Positions 16,985-25,724 of a DNA stretch of 49,732 nt are shown piece after piece. The notes under the pieces are model-generated. The model was not told the DNA's origin and searched no databases. It worked only from the letters and a program-made list of their open reading frames with translations. The position numbers and the translations under genes were made by a program. Source of the stretch: Nitrospira sp. (GTDB taxonomy: Bacteria > Nitrospirota > Nitrospiria > Nitrospirales > Nitrospiraceae). Numbering within the stretch: the first letter of the stretch is position 1; every line of letters begins with the position of its first letter. The stretch lies in contig JAFEBM010000002.1 in the NCBI GenBank assembly GCA_018242685.1, positions 1 to 49,732 on the forward strand. Reading direction: 5' to 3'.

Positions 16985-17374
16985 TCTCAAGATCGAGACC
17001 GACGCCAACAATCGGTGCGATTCATCGCCACTCACCCTTCCCAGTGAGGGCAGTGCGGCATGGTCATTACGTGCGCGCGTCCACCGAGCACCGCCCAATT
17101 TGATGTAGTTTGATGAGTCTCGCGTGCGCGGTGGGCGAGCACAGAGGATCAGCCGCTCTGCCAGTTACCACCTGAATTTTTCCTCATATTCCCCTCCCAC
17201 TTCTCTCAAGAGCGGCCCGGTTGAATCCAGAACTGCGCGCAAGAATTCTCTATTTTTCCCTCTCCTCAAAAGGAAGAATGGGGAGCGGCCAGGTTGTCGT
17301 TCACTGCGCGCATCGAACGAGGCCCTTCTGAGGGCGCGCGTTCGGCGAGCAAGAAGGACGGCCTGGCTGATCCC
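16985..17374. other. Non-coding stretch with a short repeat shared with the plsY downstream region
   Basis: I see no credible gene. The string TTGAATCCAGAACTGCGCGC at 17221-17240 recurs with one mismatch at 21504-21523, in each case shortly beyond the 3' end of a plsY sequence. A second GCGCGCATCGAACGA-like string at about 17307 resembles GCGCGCATGGAACGA at 21518. The duplicated plsY block therefore seems to include downstream DNA. Confidence 0.5.
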
Positions 17375-17632
17375 TTAATTCTTCCGCTCCCCCATCTTAC
17401 TTTCCATCCCCTTCCACAATCGTTCAATATTCCCCCTGTGCTTGATCACAATCAATCCACTCATGATGAGCGAGAACAGAATGAATGGGCCAGTTGGACG
17501 AACCAGCGCCGCAATGACAGGAAAAAGTCCGAAAGCTGTCAGCGCACCGCCCGAAGAGTAGCGCCAGATAGCCACGGCTCCAACCCACGCCAGAAGAAGC
17601 ACCAGGCCAATCAACGGTGCGACATCGAGAAT
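17375..17632 (-). pseudogene. plsY 3' fragment (diverged duplicate)
   Basis: Translated on the minus strand this reads VAPLIGLVLLLAWVGAVAIW then RYSSGGALTAFG and SGLIVIKHRGNIERLWKGME. It corresponds to the last 80 or so residues of the intact PlsY encoded at 21597-22205. The DNA identity is high but clearly below complete, roughly 85 percent by eye. The upstream two thirds of the gene is missing; homology stops near 17630, where unrelated DNA begins. There is no start codon, so it is not functional. It forms the left edge of a 4-kb accessory block whose right edge is plsY itself. Confidence 0.8.
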
Positions 17633-17741
17633 TATGGGGTCGTGGGGTCGGGTGATGGAACATTCTCTGTGTAAAAGGCGAAGGGTGTAAACTGGGCGCT
17701 GATGAAGCGAACCTATTCTCCACTGAAGGAGGCTTATACCC

Positions 17742-18084
17742 ATGCCGACGCGAGCACCGTGGATCGAGCAGTGGCAACACTTTTGAACCAGGATCCTCGA
17801 GGAGTTCTGGGGCGATCTCGCCCAGCACACGCGGCAGAGTCTTGGCAGCAATCCCCACCTGCCGTCCACGGCGCGAGTTCACCTGAGGACGACCATCATC
17901 CATCGTGGAGGCGACCTTCTCGTCAGTTCGGTTACGCACGGGCGCCTCAGTCGCTTCAGGCGCGTGGAGTGAGCCCCAGACCATCATCTGGAAGATTCTG
18001 CAGGTGACTGAGCAGTCGTGGCGGAAACTGAATGCACCTCAGCTGTTACCGCTGGTTGCTGCAGGAAATGTGAAAGTGAGGTGA
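17742..18084 (+). pseudogene. IS256-family transposase remnant, internally deleted
   Basis: From 17887 to 18084 one frame reads PSSIVEATFSSVRLRTGA and then IIWKILQVTEQSWRKLNAPQ and LLPLVAAG. The pattern IE.TF.SVRLRT...WR.LNAP.LLPLV matches the C-terminal end of IS256-family transposases. Upstream, an ATG at 17742 behind a strong AAGGAGG (17726-17732) opens MPTRAPWIEQWQHF, a stop, then TRILEEFWGDLAQHTRQSL. That could be the N terminus of the same protein. The catalytic middle is gone. I could not find the inverted ends. The rest of 17633-18374 shows nothing further I can name. Confidence 0.6.
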
Positions 18085-18374
18085 TGCTGGCTTGGTGCGG
18101 ACCTTCATGGGAACCAGCATATTCCATATGGATCATCGCCAGCCGGTAAAGCCTTCGTCAAGGTGCCCCTGATTGAGATAGATTTTGCCACTGGCACAAG
18201 GTGACGTAGTCCGGCTCGCAGCCGCCCTGCAGATCTTGGACTCCGTTGTTGTACCAGTAGCACAAACACAGACAATTAAGTAATTATCTGATTGGAACAA
18301 GGGGTTTTCCTAGTTTTCCTGGCTTCGATGTCGTGCGATTCGTCACGGCTAGCTGCGTAATGTTGTAAGCGCTC

Positions 18375-19250
18375 ATGGTTCAGTCGGATTTGGTCAAACG
18401 CATTGGGCTGATGAGGCAAACCAACGGTCACCCAGAGTGATGATCGGCTGGTTGATGGTCCTGTCGTAATCCATCATCCCGATCTGGTTGGTGAACACCT
18501 TCGTGAGATTCCCGGACAAAACGGAGAGACCTCTAGGCAGACGAATAGCACCGCTTGTCTGCACAGAACTTTTATTGCAGGAATCTTGTCAGCAAAACGT
18601 ACTTCGCCTGCGCCCGCCGTCTGCCCCGCAACTGCCCCCTCCCTGTCCGTCCCATCTTTGCCGAAGTAACTTCAGGTATTGAACACATGCCCAGTGCCAC
18701 ACCTCAAGAACTTGCGACAGCGATTATGGACTGTCTAGATGCCGGAGCACGAATCATCAATTTGAGCCTTGCGCTTGCGTGCTCATCCACGAAGGGCGAA
18801 CAATCGCGAGACAAGACGCTCAATCATGCTGCCAGACGTGGAGTCCTTATCGTTGCAGCAGAGGGCAATCAAGACACACTCGGCAGCTCTGCGATCACCC
18901 GCCATCCCTGGGTCATCGCGGTGGTGGCCTGCGATCGAATGAGCAGACCCATAAGCGAATCGAATTTGGGCAGTTCCATCGGTCGGCGTGGATTCTTGGC
19001 GCCGGGCACGAACATTACCAGCCTCGGAACCGCAGGCCACCCCCTCACGTTGGGGAGCACGAGTGTGGCAACACCGTTTGTCACCGAGGCCATCGTACTC
19101 TTGTGGTCGGAATTTCCTTCTGCAAGTACGGTGCAAGTCAAATTGACCATCACGCACAAGACTCAACCGCGCCGAGCCTTAGTGGTCCCGCCGCTTCTTG
19201 ATGCTACAGCGGCCTCCCATGCCTTATCAACCGTGAGAGCACGGAGGTGA
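18375..19250 (+). pseudogene. Subtilisin-like (S8) peptidase, PatA-like, with three frameshifts
   Basis: Four consecutive frame segments make one protein: MVQSDLVKRIGLMRQTNGHP (from ATG 18375), then VMIG, then LVDGPVVIHHPDLVGEHL...ACLHRTFIAGILSAKR, then RPIFAEVTSGIEHMPSATPQ to the end. The S8 triad is readable: Asp in VDGPV, His in CLHRTFIAG (normally HGT) and Ser in GSTSVATPF. The oxyanion-side VAAEGNQ block is also present. The shifts, near 18437, 18446 and 18640, each look like loss of a single base. The protein most resembles PatA/PatG-type maturation peptidases, without a signal peptide. Three separate indels argue for a dead gene, though uncorrected long-read errors would look alike. 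The longest uninterrupted frame is 18555-19250. Confidence 0.72.
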
Positions 19251-19290
19251 ATATCATGAGGACGGTACACGAACGCGATGACGCTCCATC

Positions 19291-19389
19291 ATGATCGAGG
19301 GCGCCATGCCAACTGGGACCATCTCTTTCGACTTCGAACTGGCCGTGCGGTACACAGCTCTCCACACCCTCACCACAAAGGAGTTCTGA
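19291..19389 (+). CDS. Possible 32-residue peptide upstream of the beta-propeller gene
   Basis: An ATG at 19291 opens MIEGAMPTGTISFDFELAVR and ends YTALHTLTTKEF, stopping one base before the next ATG. Its 3' end contains the AAGGAG ribosome binding site of the next gene. It sits between a PatA-like peptidase pseudogene and the propeller gene, so a leader or precursor peptide is conceivable. There is no cysteine or repeated core, and its size is within chance expectation. Treat it as tentative. Confidence 0.2.
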   Translation: MIEGAMPTGTISFDFELAVRYTALHTLTTKEF

Positions 19390-19390
19390 T

Positions 19391-21154
19391 ATGTCGATCG
19401 CAGTGACCCAGCGGGGCTTCGAGCCATCCCGCTCCAATGTCAATCTTCATGAAACCACCTTGACCCAAGCGTCGGTCCGCCAGAAAGGCATCCGTCGGTT
19501 GTTCACCATTCCGCTCTATGGTGATGCTCGCGGCACTGAGGCCACCACGTTGATCGCCCCCAATGTCAAGACACGCGATGGACAAACCCGGGACTTGGTT
19601 ATTCATGGCATCATGTCCAATTATGTCGAGGCTCATGACGCCACAACCGGGCAGCCCATCTGGCGACAACACCTTGGTATCGCGATTCAGGGCAGCCGGG
19701 CGATTGACGCCTATCTGATCAACGACCATTGGGGTTTTCTGAGTACCGGCATACTCGATCTCGCCGATGGGGCTTGGGGCGGTGTGTCATGGTCCTCGCC
19801 GGACGCAAGTGCGGCAAAGGCTAGTTTCTGGTTCCACTGGATCAGCATTGTCGATGGGTCACCCCTGGCGCCCCCGCTGAGCTTGAACGGAGCAGTCTAC
19901 AATCCAGGCGACGGAATCGCCGGCCAGCGATTTTCGAGCGCGGAGCGCAAGCAGCGATGCGGTCTTGCCATGGCGACGATCAGCGGCGCGAAGACGGTGT
20001 TCATCGCAGCTGGATCTGTCTCGGAGAGCCTTGCGAGCAACCGTGGCTGGGTGATCGCCGTGGATGTGACGACGACAGGTGTCACGAAGATCGCCGCAGC
20101 CTGGTCCTCGACCGCCCGGTATTCAGGCGGCGGCATATGGATGGGCGCGCAGGCGCCGGCGGTGCTGAATAACAAGCTCTATTTCATGACCGGCAACGGT
20201 GCCTTCGATCCGCCCACTGATTTTGGCGAGTGCCTCGTTGAGCTGCAGTACGATCCGGGCACGGCGCATGCGCCTGCCCGTCTGCATGTTACTGACTGGT
20301 TCGCTCCCTTCAGCGATGCCGCTCGCAACGGAGACGATCCAACGCTGCCGAAGCCGAGGAAGCCGAAGAAGGGTGGCGATGAGGACGAGAATGGTAAAGC
20401 GAGCAACACGAATGCCTACACAGACATGGACCTGGGTTCAGGCGGCTTGGGCATTATTCCCGAACTGGCATGCGCGATCGGCGCGGGTAAGGACGGCATC
20501 GTCTATATCCTGCCTCTCGGCGCGTTCGGCAAGACGCAGAATGCCGACTTTGCTCCAGCAAGGATCGCCAGCAACTACGCGAGGGCAACATACATCGGCT
20601 GGTTCACGTTCTTCCCCGGCTTCGGCATCAGCCCGACTCCAACCGACATCACCAACCTCAATAAACTATTCGACGGCAAGACGCATCACCAACACTCGAC
20701 GCCCGTGGCGTACAAGTCGCCCGTGCACGGATGGATGGTATTGTGTTGGGGAGAGAATGCGAGCTTGCGCGCATGGAAAGTGAACGCCAATCTCACCCTG
20801 ACGTTCCTCGCCTCAAGTGATGAAACGGCATCGCCGAATACTGGTGGCGTGGGCGGAATGCCGGGCGGCATGATCAGTCTGTCAGCCAATGGTGCCACCC
20901 CAGGGTCGGCGGTATTATGGGCATCGGTTCCCTACGGCAACGCCAACTCGGAAATCACCAACGGCCGCCTACTGGCCTACGATCCGGAGAACTTTCTCGC
21001 CCGAGGCGACGGCTCGTCGCGCATCCAAAAGATATGGGATAGTCAAGACTGGGCATTGACCTACGTGTTCAATAAGTTCCTGCCGCCGACTCCAGCCAAC
21101 GGAAAGGTGTATCTGGCCAATTACGCCGGCGGAGTGGATGTATATGGTCCCTGA
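19391..21154 (+). CDS. PQQ-like beta-propeller repeat protein, apparently cytoplasmic
   Basis: The 587-residue protein consists of repeated blades that resemble quinoprotein dehydrogenase/YncE propellers: YVEAHDATTGQPIWRQHLG (about 75-93), GGIWMGAQAPAVLNNKLYFM then TGNGAFD (about 240-266) and GKVYLANYAGGVDVYGP at the end. A lysine-rich insertion (PKPRKPKKGGDEDENGKASN) lies near 318-337. I see no signal peptide, which is unusual for PQQ enzymes, and no CxC or calcium-ligand motif that would prove cofactor binding. AAGGAG at 19378-19383 gives a strong ribosome binding site. It follows the S8 pseudogene and probably belonged to the same imported unit. A structural or binding role is as likely as catalysis. 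Confidence 0.7.
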   Translation: MSIAVTQRGFEPSRSNVNLHETTLTQASVRQKGIRRLFTIPLYGDARGTEATTLIAPNVKTRDGQTRDLVIHGIMSNYVEAHDATTGQPIWRQHLGIAIQGSRAIDAYLINDHWGFLSTGILDLADGAWGGVSWSSPDASAAKASFWFHWISIVDGSPLAPPLSLNGAVYNPGDGIAGQRFSSAERKQRCGLAMATISGAKTVFIAAGSVSESLASNRGWVIAVDVTTTGVTKIAAAWSSTARYSGGGIWMGAQAPAVLNNKLYFMTGNGAFDPPTDFGECLVELQYDPGTAHAPARLHVTDWFAPFSDAARNGDDPTLPKPRKPKKGGDEDENGKASNTNAYTDMDLGSGGLGIIPELACAIGAGKDGIVYILPLGAFGKTQNADFAPARIASNYARATYIGWFTFFPGFGISPTPTDITNLNKLFDGKTHHQHSTPVAYKSPVHGWMVLCWGENASLRAWKVNANLTLTFLASSDETASPNTGGVGGMPGGMISLSANGATPGSAVLWASVPYGNANSEITNGRLLAYDPENFLARGDGSSRIQKIWDSQDWALTYVFNKFLPPTPANGKVYLANYAGGVDVYGP

Positions 21155-21172
21155 CAACGCCAACAGGAATAT

Positions 21173-21460
21173 GTGCACGGTATCAACGATCGCCATCGCG
21201 GCGGTACAGCCATTCCATCGGGAGACTGGCGACATCACCGGGGACGAGATGAGGCTTTTATCGACCGCCTAGGAGCGGCATATTACGCTAGCGATGAAAA
21301 GCGGCTGGCACGTCTCATGGCCAACTCCAAACCGTTCGCCCCTATGGATAGTCCTCCTGTATTAAGCGAGGGTCTTCTTGCCGATGCAGTCTACAAGGGA
21401 AAAATCTCTGAGCGTAAGCTTGCACAGGCAATACAAAGGCGAGGCGTGGTCCCGAGCTAA
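21173..21460 (+). CDS. Doubtful small ORF, unknown
   Basis: The frame opens with GTG and gives 95 residues. The first third (MHGINDRHRGGTAIPSGDWR) is arginine and glycine rich and looks non-coding. The second part (DEAFIDRLGAAYYASDEKRL, then SEGLLADAVYKGKISERKLA) looks like real protein. An overlapping frame from ATG 21169 reads MCTVSTIAIAAVQPFHRETG. A gene start may have been joined to the visible C terminus through a frameshift near 21250. No family is recognised. It sits just inside the right edge of the accessory block. Confidence 0.25.
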   Translation: MHGINDRHRGGTAIPSGDWRHHRGRDEAFIDRLGAAYYASDEKRLARLMANSKPFAPMDSPPVLSEGLLADAVYKGKISERKLAQAIQRRGVVPS

Positions 21461-21596
21461 ATTAACTTGGAAAACACATCTCCCCCGCGCAAGGACGTCC
21501 CCATTGAATCCAGAATTGCGCGCATGGAACGACCAGGTCGTTTTCCTTCAGTGGGATACTGATGGGGAGACGTGAGGGGGTTCGCGAGCACTTGGA

Positions 21597-22205
21597 TCAA
21601 CCGGGGCGACCTTGCCCTACCTTACTCTCCGTCCCCTTCCACAACCGTTCAATATTCCCTTTGTGCTTGATCGCGATTAGCCCACTCACGATGAGCGAGA
21701 AGAGAATGAATGATGTCGTTGGACGAACCAGCGTGGCAATAATGGGAAAGAGTCCAAAGGCTGTCAGTGCGCCACCGGAGGAGTAGCGCCACAGAGCCAC
21801 GGCCCCGATCCACGCTAGCAGAAGCATGAGTCCGGTCAGCGGTGCAACTCCGAGTACGGAACCAAGCGCCGTCGCCACTCCCTTCCCTCCTTTGAATCCA
21901 AGAAACGGCGAAAAAAGATGGCCCAGGAACGGAGCAAGTGCGACGACCAAAATAGCCCATTCGTCCTGCAAGAGCTGCGTCGCTGTGAAGCCCATCACCC
22001 AGCCCTTGCTCATGTCCCCGATCAAGGTCAGGATACCGGCCTTCTTGCCTGACACGCGCAACACATTCGTAAATCCGACATTTTTGCTTCCGACAGTACG
22101 AGGGTCCGGCAGCCCCATCGCCTTTGAGATGGCCACGCCAAATGGGACGGCTCCTAGCAGATATCCGCACAATGCAAGCGCGATAATCAATCCTGTCTGA
22201 TCCAT
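21597..22205 (-). CDS. plsY: Glycerol-3-phosphate acyltransferase PlsY
   Basis: The 202-residue integral membrane enzyme transfers the acyl group of acyl-phosphate to glycerol 3-phosphate, the first step of phosphatidic acid synthesis. About five spans are visible. Family motifs are the GSKNVGFTNVLR loop (about 40-51; commonly GSGNIGATN), FKGGKGVAT (about 103-111) and the end block GNIERLWKGTE. Length is normal. The variant G-S-K-N-V-G-F form is worth noting but is conservative. It begins a long minus-strand set with pgsA nearby, so the phospholipid steps are close. A truncated, diverged copy of its 3' end lies 4 kb away at 17375-17632. Confidence 0.92.
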   Translation of the reverse strand: MDQTGLIIALALCGYLLGAVPFGVAISKAMGLPDPRTVGSKNVGFTNVLRVSGKKAGILTLIGDMSKGWVMGFTATQLLQDEWAILVVALAPFLGHLFSPFLGFKGGKGVATALGSVLGVAPLTGLMLLLAWIGAVALWRYSSGGALTAFGLFPIIATLVRPTTSFILFSLIVSGLIAIKHKGNIERLWKGTESKVGQGRPG

Positions 22206-22248
22206 TCAGCCTTTCAACCCGACGGCTATCGCTTTCGCGGGGGTACAA

Positions 22249-23133
22249 TCATTGAAACTTTTCTGGATGCGCAAAAAACTCCAACATCACACGATTGAGA
22301 TTTGGCCAATCCCGATGACTGCCTGTTCCTTCGCAGTAGAGTGTTGCACCGCCTGCGGCACATCCTTGATAGGCGCGACATCCGCCCTCGACTGATTTGG
22401 TCTTCGTGACATCGCAGCGATTACAGCCCGCCCACCAGGCTGACGTTTGGGCTCCCCACCCGGGAAATAGACTGTCATTCTTGCTGTGCATGATCATGAC
22501 CGGAATGGGAACCGGACATTGAAACGCATTGAGGTCCTTACCGGTCACTCCAGCGGCACTCGGTGCGATCGAGGCTGGTATCTTCTTCGTCTTTTCAAGT
22601 ACGGCTAGCATCAAGGATGCGGTGCCCCCATCTGAATGGCCGGTGACATACAATCGATGCTCATCCACACACCACTCCTTTGCCACCAGACCAGGAATGG
22701 TTCCAAGCTGTTCGATAGCAGCGATGTTCAACTGCCGGTGATCGGCATAGACCACGACAAACCCGGCGCCGGTCGCCGCAGTCGTGAAACCTGTGAGTCG
22801 CTCCGATGCCCAGCCACTATGTCCGGCGGGAGCGTAGACCATCAAGAGAGGATGGGCAAAAGTGGCGTCATAGTTCGACGGTGTGCGGACCATATAGCGA
22901 ATGCCATCGGTCGAGACCTTCCCATCGGTTGCGCCTGCGAGGCCTAACCGTGAGCCGGTTGCGCAATGCCCGGTCGCATTCGCATAGGTAAATGCTTCGA
23001 GTTGTGGAGGTTGCTCGCTTTCACTGCAAGCGGTCAATATGAGCTGAATGAAGAAAAAGGCGAGAGCAGAGACGATGAATTGCGCTTTACTCACCACGCC
23101 ATGGTCGGACGACTGAGGTTGTGGTTGATTCAA
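22249..23133 (-). CDS. Lipoprotein alpha/beta hydrolase, LpqC/PHB-depolymerase-like esterase
   Basis: The 294-residue product has an N-terminal hydrophobic stretch ending in the lipobox LTAC (about 33-36), so it is probably a lipoprotein facing the periplasm. The mature part is an alpha/beta hydrolase. The nucleophile elbow is GHSDGG (about 166-171), preceded by the strand HPLLMVYAPAGHSGWASERL. The acid may be the Asp in MIMHSKNDSLFPG (about 215-227), and the catalytic His is in GTGSHRDWPN (about 272-281). Many cysteines in the C-terminal half (CNRCD, GGCRAYQGCAAG) suggest disulfides, fitting export. The family includes polyhydroxybutyrate depolymerases and feruloyl esterases; the true ester is unknown. 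Its neighbours are lipid genes, but no functional link is evident. Confidence 0.8.
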   Translation of the reverse strand: MNQPQPQSSDHGVVSKAQFIVSALAFFFIQLILTACSESEQPPQLEAFTYANATGHCATGSRLGLAGATDGKVSTDGIRYMVRTPSNYDATFAHPLLMVYAPAGHSGWASERLTGFTTAATGAGFVVVYADHRQLNIAAIEQLGTIPGLVAKEWCVDEHRLYVTGHSDGGTASLMLAVLEKTKKIPASIAPSAAGVTGKDLNAFQCPVPIPVMIMHSKNDSLFPGWGAQTSAWWAGCNRCDVTKTKSVEGGCRAYQGCAAGGATLYCEGTGSHRDWPNLNRVMLEFFAHPEKFQ

Positions 23134-23184
23134 GATTGTATGAGGGAGGCGTCATGCTCAAGCAGCGCTTGTATCGATATTCCG

Positions 23185-23781
23185 TCAGATTCCCTTCGCA
23201 ACGACTTGCTTCCAAAAGGTCCATACATACTGACTGCCGGAGATGTAGCCCAGCAGCAACGAGAGATATAAAGTGACGGTTCCGGCTAAGTGCATATTGC
23301 CGAGTTCCGCGAGTCCCGTTCCTTCCAGGATCAGCAGAATAATGGCGATGACTTGGAGTGCCATCTTGTATTTCCCGGTCGTCTCCGCCGGAATGATCAT
23401 CCCTTCGCTCGCAGCAATGGCGCGGATTCCCGTGACCGCCACTTCTCGCGCGATGATCAACAGCGCGACCATTGCGCTGACCCGATCCACGTTCATGAGG
23501 AGAATCAATGCCGACAAGACCAGGAGCTTATCGGCAATCGGATCGAGCAGCTTGCCGAGCTTCGTCACCTGGCCGGTTCGCCTGGCGATATAGCCGTCCA
23601 ACATATCCGTCACCGCGGCGACGGTAAAAATGATGGCTGCCGCCAGCGATTGATCCGGCGTTGGGTTGACGAAGAGAATGATAAAGACGGGAATCAAGAA
23701 AATGCGGACGAGCGTCAGGAGATTGGGCAGATTGAGCGAGTCCTGCCCAATGTCTCGCCACACTTCCAGAACACGGTTCAT
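23185..23781 (-). CDS. pgsA: CDP-diacylglycerol--glycerol-3-phosphate 3-phosphatidyltransferase
   Basis: The 198-residue membrane protein makes phosphatidylglycerol phosphate from CDP-diacylglycerol and glycerol 3-phosphate. The CDP-alcohol phosphotransferase signature DG-x2-AR-x8-G-x3-D-x3-D is complete: DMLDGYIARR followed by KLGKLLDPIADK (about 59-86). The start SLNLPNLLTLVRIFLIPVF is typical of PgsA. About five or six spans follow. It lies 15 bases downstream of kdsD on the same strand, so lipid A/Kdo and phospholipid synthesis share a transcript. Confidence 0.93.
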   Translation of the reverse strand: MNRVLEVWRDIGQDSLNLPNLLTLVRIFLIPVFIILFVNPTPDQSLAAAIIFTVAAVTDMLDGYIARRTGQVTKLGKLLDPIADKLLVLSALILLMNVDRVSAMVALLIIAREVAVTGIRAIAASEGMIIPAETTGKYKMALQVIAIILLILEGTGLAELGNMHLAGTVTLYLSLLLGYISGSQYVWTFWKQVVAKGI

Positions 23782-23796
23782 GGCTGCACTTGTCTC

Positions 23797-24915
23797 CTAA
23801 ACAATCCCGTTTTTGAGCAGATCGTGTAGATGGATGACTCCTCGGATAGCCCGCCCATCTTCCGTCACCACCAGAGTCGTGATTGAAAAACGCTCCATCA
23901 TCTCCACCGCCGTTGCCGCCAATTCGTGCGGTCCAATCGTTTTGGGATGGTGCGAGGCCAACTCGTTTGCCGTTGTGTTCACCAAATCCGTGCCACGCTG
24001 GATGAAGCGCCGCAAGTCGCCGTCCGTAATGACTCCGACCAACGCACCCTCTTGATCGACGACGGTCGTCATGCCGAGCTTTTTTGCGCTCATTTCAAGC
24101 ATGGCCGCCATACCCCCGACGGTAGCTTGGACCATCGGGATCTCCAAATCCGCATGCATGAGATCTTTCACCTTGATCAGTAACCGGCGTCCCAAGGTGC
24201 CGCCGGGATGGAACCGAGCAAAGTCCTCTTCTTTGAACTCCCGCTTTTGCAGAAGGGCGACGGCCAACGCATCACCTAATGCCAACGTGGCGGTTGTGCT
24301 GGCGGTCGGAGCCAACCCCATCGGGCAGGCCTCTTCCTGGACCGACACATCGAGCGCGACATCGGCATTTTTGGCCAAGGTCGAAGTCATCCGACCCGTG
24401 AACGCGATCACCGGAACGCCCAACCGTTTGACATACGGAAGCAATTGAAGCAATTCCTGCGTCTCCCCGCTGTTCGAAATCGCGACCAGTGCATCCCGGC
24501 GAGCCAACATGCCCAGATCTCCGTGCACGCCTTCTGCAGGATGCAGAAAGAACGATGAGGTACCGGTGCTGGCGAGCGTCGCGGCAATTTTCTGCCCGAT
24601 CAAGCCGGATTTTCCCATACCGGAGGTGACGACCTTTCCCTTGCATTGAGCGAGCAGATCCACGGCTTTGGCAAACTTGGCATCCAGCCGATGCACAAGC
24701 GATTGAACGGCTCGAGCTTCGATTTCGAGCACACGCCGACCGTCGGCAAGACTTCCCTCCATTTTCGCGGCTTTCGATTCTCGGCTGGATGGCATCACAG
24801 TCATAGCCTTACGGCGTCTCGTCACAGCCTCCGATACTGGACCGGCTATCCGCACCTTCCTCGTGTGACTGCGTCGTGCGGATAATTTCAGCTTCTTGGT
24901 TTTGCTGCGTCGCAT
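23797..24915 (-). CDS. kdsD: Arabinose-5-phosphate isomerase KdsD (SIS + two CBS domains)
   Basis: It converts ribulose 5-phosphate to arabinose 5-phosphate, the first step of Kdo synthesis. The SIS domain (about 75-215) shows [20 protein letters not shown] and [12 protein letters not shown], with [11 protein letters not shown] as the sugar-phosphate loop. Two CBS domains follow (about 245-372: [20 protein letters not shown] and [20 protein letters not shown]). With the ATG at 24915 the protein has 372 residues and a very basic 50-residue extension overlapping kdsA by 28 bases. ATG codons at 24804, 24795 or 24762 would give the usual length of about 325, so the extension may not be translated. 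Usually kdsC follows; here pgsA does. Confidence 0.9.
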   Translation of the reverse strand: MRRSKTKKLKLSARRSHTRKVRIAGPVSEAVTRRRKAMTVMPSSRESKAAKMEGSLADGRRVLEIEARAVQSLVHRLDAKFAKAVDLLAQCKGKVVTSGMGKSGLIGQKIAATLASTGTSSFFLHPAEGVHGDLGMLARRDALVAISNSGETQELLQLLPYVKRLGVPVIAFTGRMTSTLAKNADVALDVSVQEEACPMGLAPTASTTATLALGDALAVALLQKREFKEEDFARFHPGGTLGRRLLIKVKDLMHADLEIPMVQATVGGMAAMLEMSAKKLGMTTVVDQEGALVGVITDGDLRRFIQRGTDLVNTTANELASHHPKTIGPHELAATAVEMMERFSITTLVVTEDGRAIRGVIHLHDLLKNGIV

Positions 24916-25715
24916 ATCCGCATGATCCGTTCCAGTAGAGATTTCAATTGATGCAACGGGACCATGTTCGGCCCGTCGGACAGCGCCTCATCAGGATTCG
25001 GATGGACTTCCATGAAGAATCCGTCGACTCCCGCTCCGGCCGCGGCGCATGCCAATGGCTCGACAAATTCTCGCTGGCCGCTGGATTTGGTCCCTCCACC
25101 ACCAGGCAACTGAACACTATGCGTCGCATCGAAAACGACAGGATACCCGAGGTTCCTCATAATAGGAAAGGACCGCATATCCACGACAAGATTGTTATAA
25201 CCGAAGGACGATCCCCGCTCGGTGAGCAAAATCCGACGACTTCCGCACTCTTCGATCTTCTTCACCGCATTGCCCATTTCGATCGGCGAGAGAAACTGCC
25301 CCTTCTTCACGTTTACGACTTTTCCGGTTTGTGCGGCAGCAATCAGGAGATCCGTCTGCCGACAGAGAAAGGCCGGAATTTGGAGGACATCCACGACTTT
25401 TCCAGCCTCCGTGGCCTGCTCTTCCGTATGCACATCGGTCAAGACAGGAATCGCCAAGTGGTCTTTCACCTTTTTTAATATTGCCAGACCATCGTTAATC
25501 CCAGGACCACGAAACGACTTGATAGAGGTACGATTAGCCTTGTCGAATGACGACTTGAAGATGTACGGGATCCCCAGCGCCTTCGTCATCTCGGCGACTC
25601 GCCCCGCCGTGTCCATCACCAGCTGCTCGCTCTCGATCACACAAGGCCCGGCAATCAAAAATGGGCGCTGCCCTTGTCCGACTTTAAACATTCCAATATC
25701 GACAAGCTGTGCCAT
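24888..25715 (-). CDS. kdsA: 3-deoxy-8-phosphooctulonate synthase KdsA
   Basis: The 275-residue aldolase condenses phosphoenolpyruvate with arabinose 5-phosphate to Kdo 8-phosphate. The N-terminal [13 protein letters not shown] (about 19-31) contains the cysteine of the metal-dependent class; the metal-independent class has Asn there. Other family blocks are [12 protein letters not shown] (about 53-64), TDVHTEEQ (about 93-100), [15 protein letters not shown] (about 169-183), [12 protein letters not shown] and [18 protein letters not shown]. The gene lies 9 bases after pyrG and overlaps the long form of kdsD. The product feeds KdsC (not in the window) and then KdsB. Confidence 0.95.
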   Translation of the reverse strand: MAQLVDIGMFKVGQGQRPFLIAGPCVIESEQLVMDTAGRVAEMTKALGIPYIFKSSFDKANRTSIKSFRGPGINDGLAILKKVKDHLAIPVLTDVHTEEQATEAGKVVDVLQIPAFLCRQTDLLIAAAQTGKVVNVKKGQFLSPIEMGNAVKKIEECGSRRILLTERGSSFGYNNLVVDMRSFPIMRNLGYPVVFDATHSVQLPGGGGTKSSGQREFVEPLACAAAGAGVDGFFMEVHPNPDEALSDGPNMVPLHQLKSLLERIMRICDAAKPRS

Positions 25716-25724
25716 GGTCTACAA

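Noticed and set aside
17702..18007. 101-codon plus-strand frame near the IS256 remnant
   Set aside because: It crosses the transposase remnant in another frame and is rich in Ser, Arg and Pro without structure.
16985..18374. Possible CRISPR array or tRNA-borne attachment site at the island edge
   Set aside because: No regularly spaced repeats and no cloverleaf-forming sequence were seen; the edge is marked by plsY sequence instead.
22806..23271. Plus-strand frames opposite the hydrolase and pgsA region
   Set aside because: They are antisense to recognised genes and show no motif or ribosome binding site.
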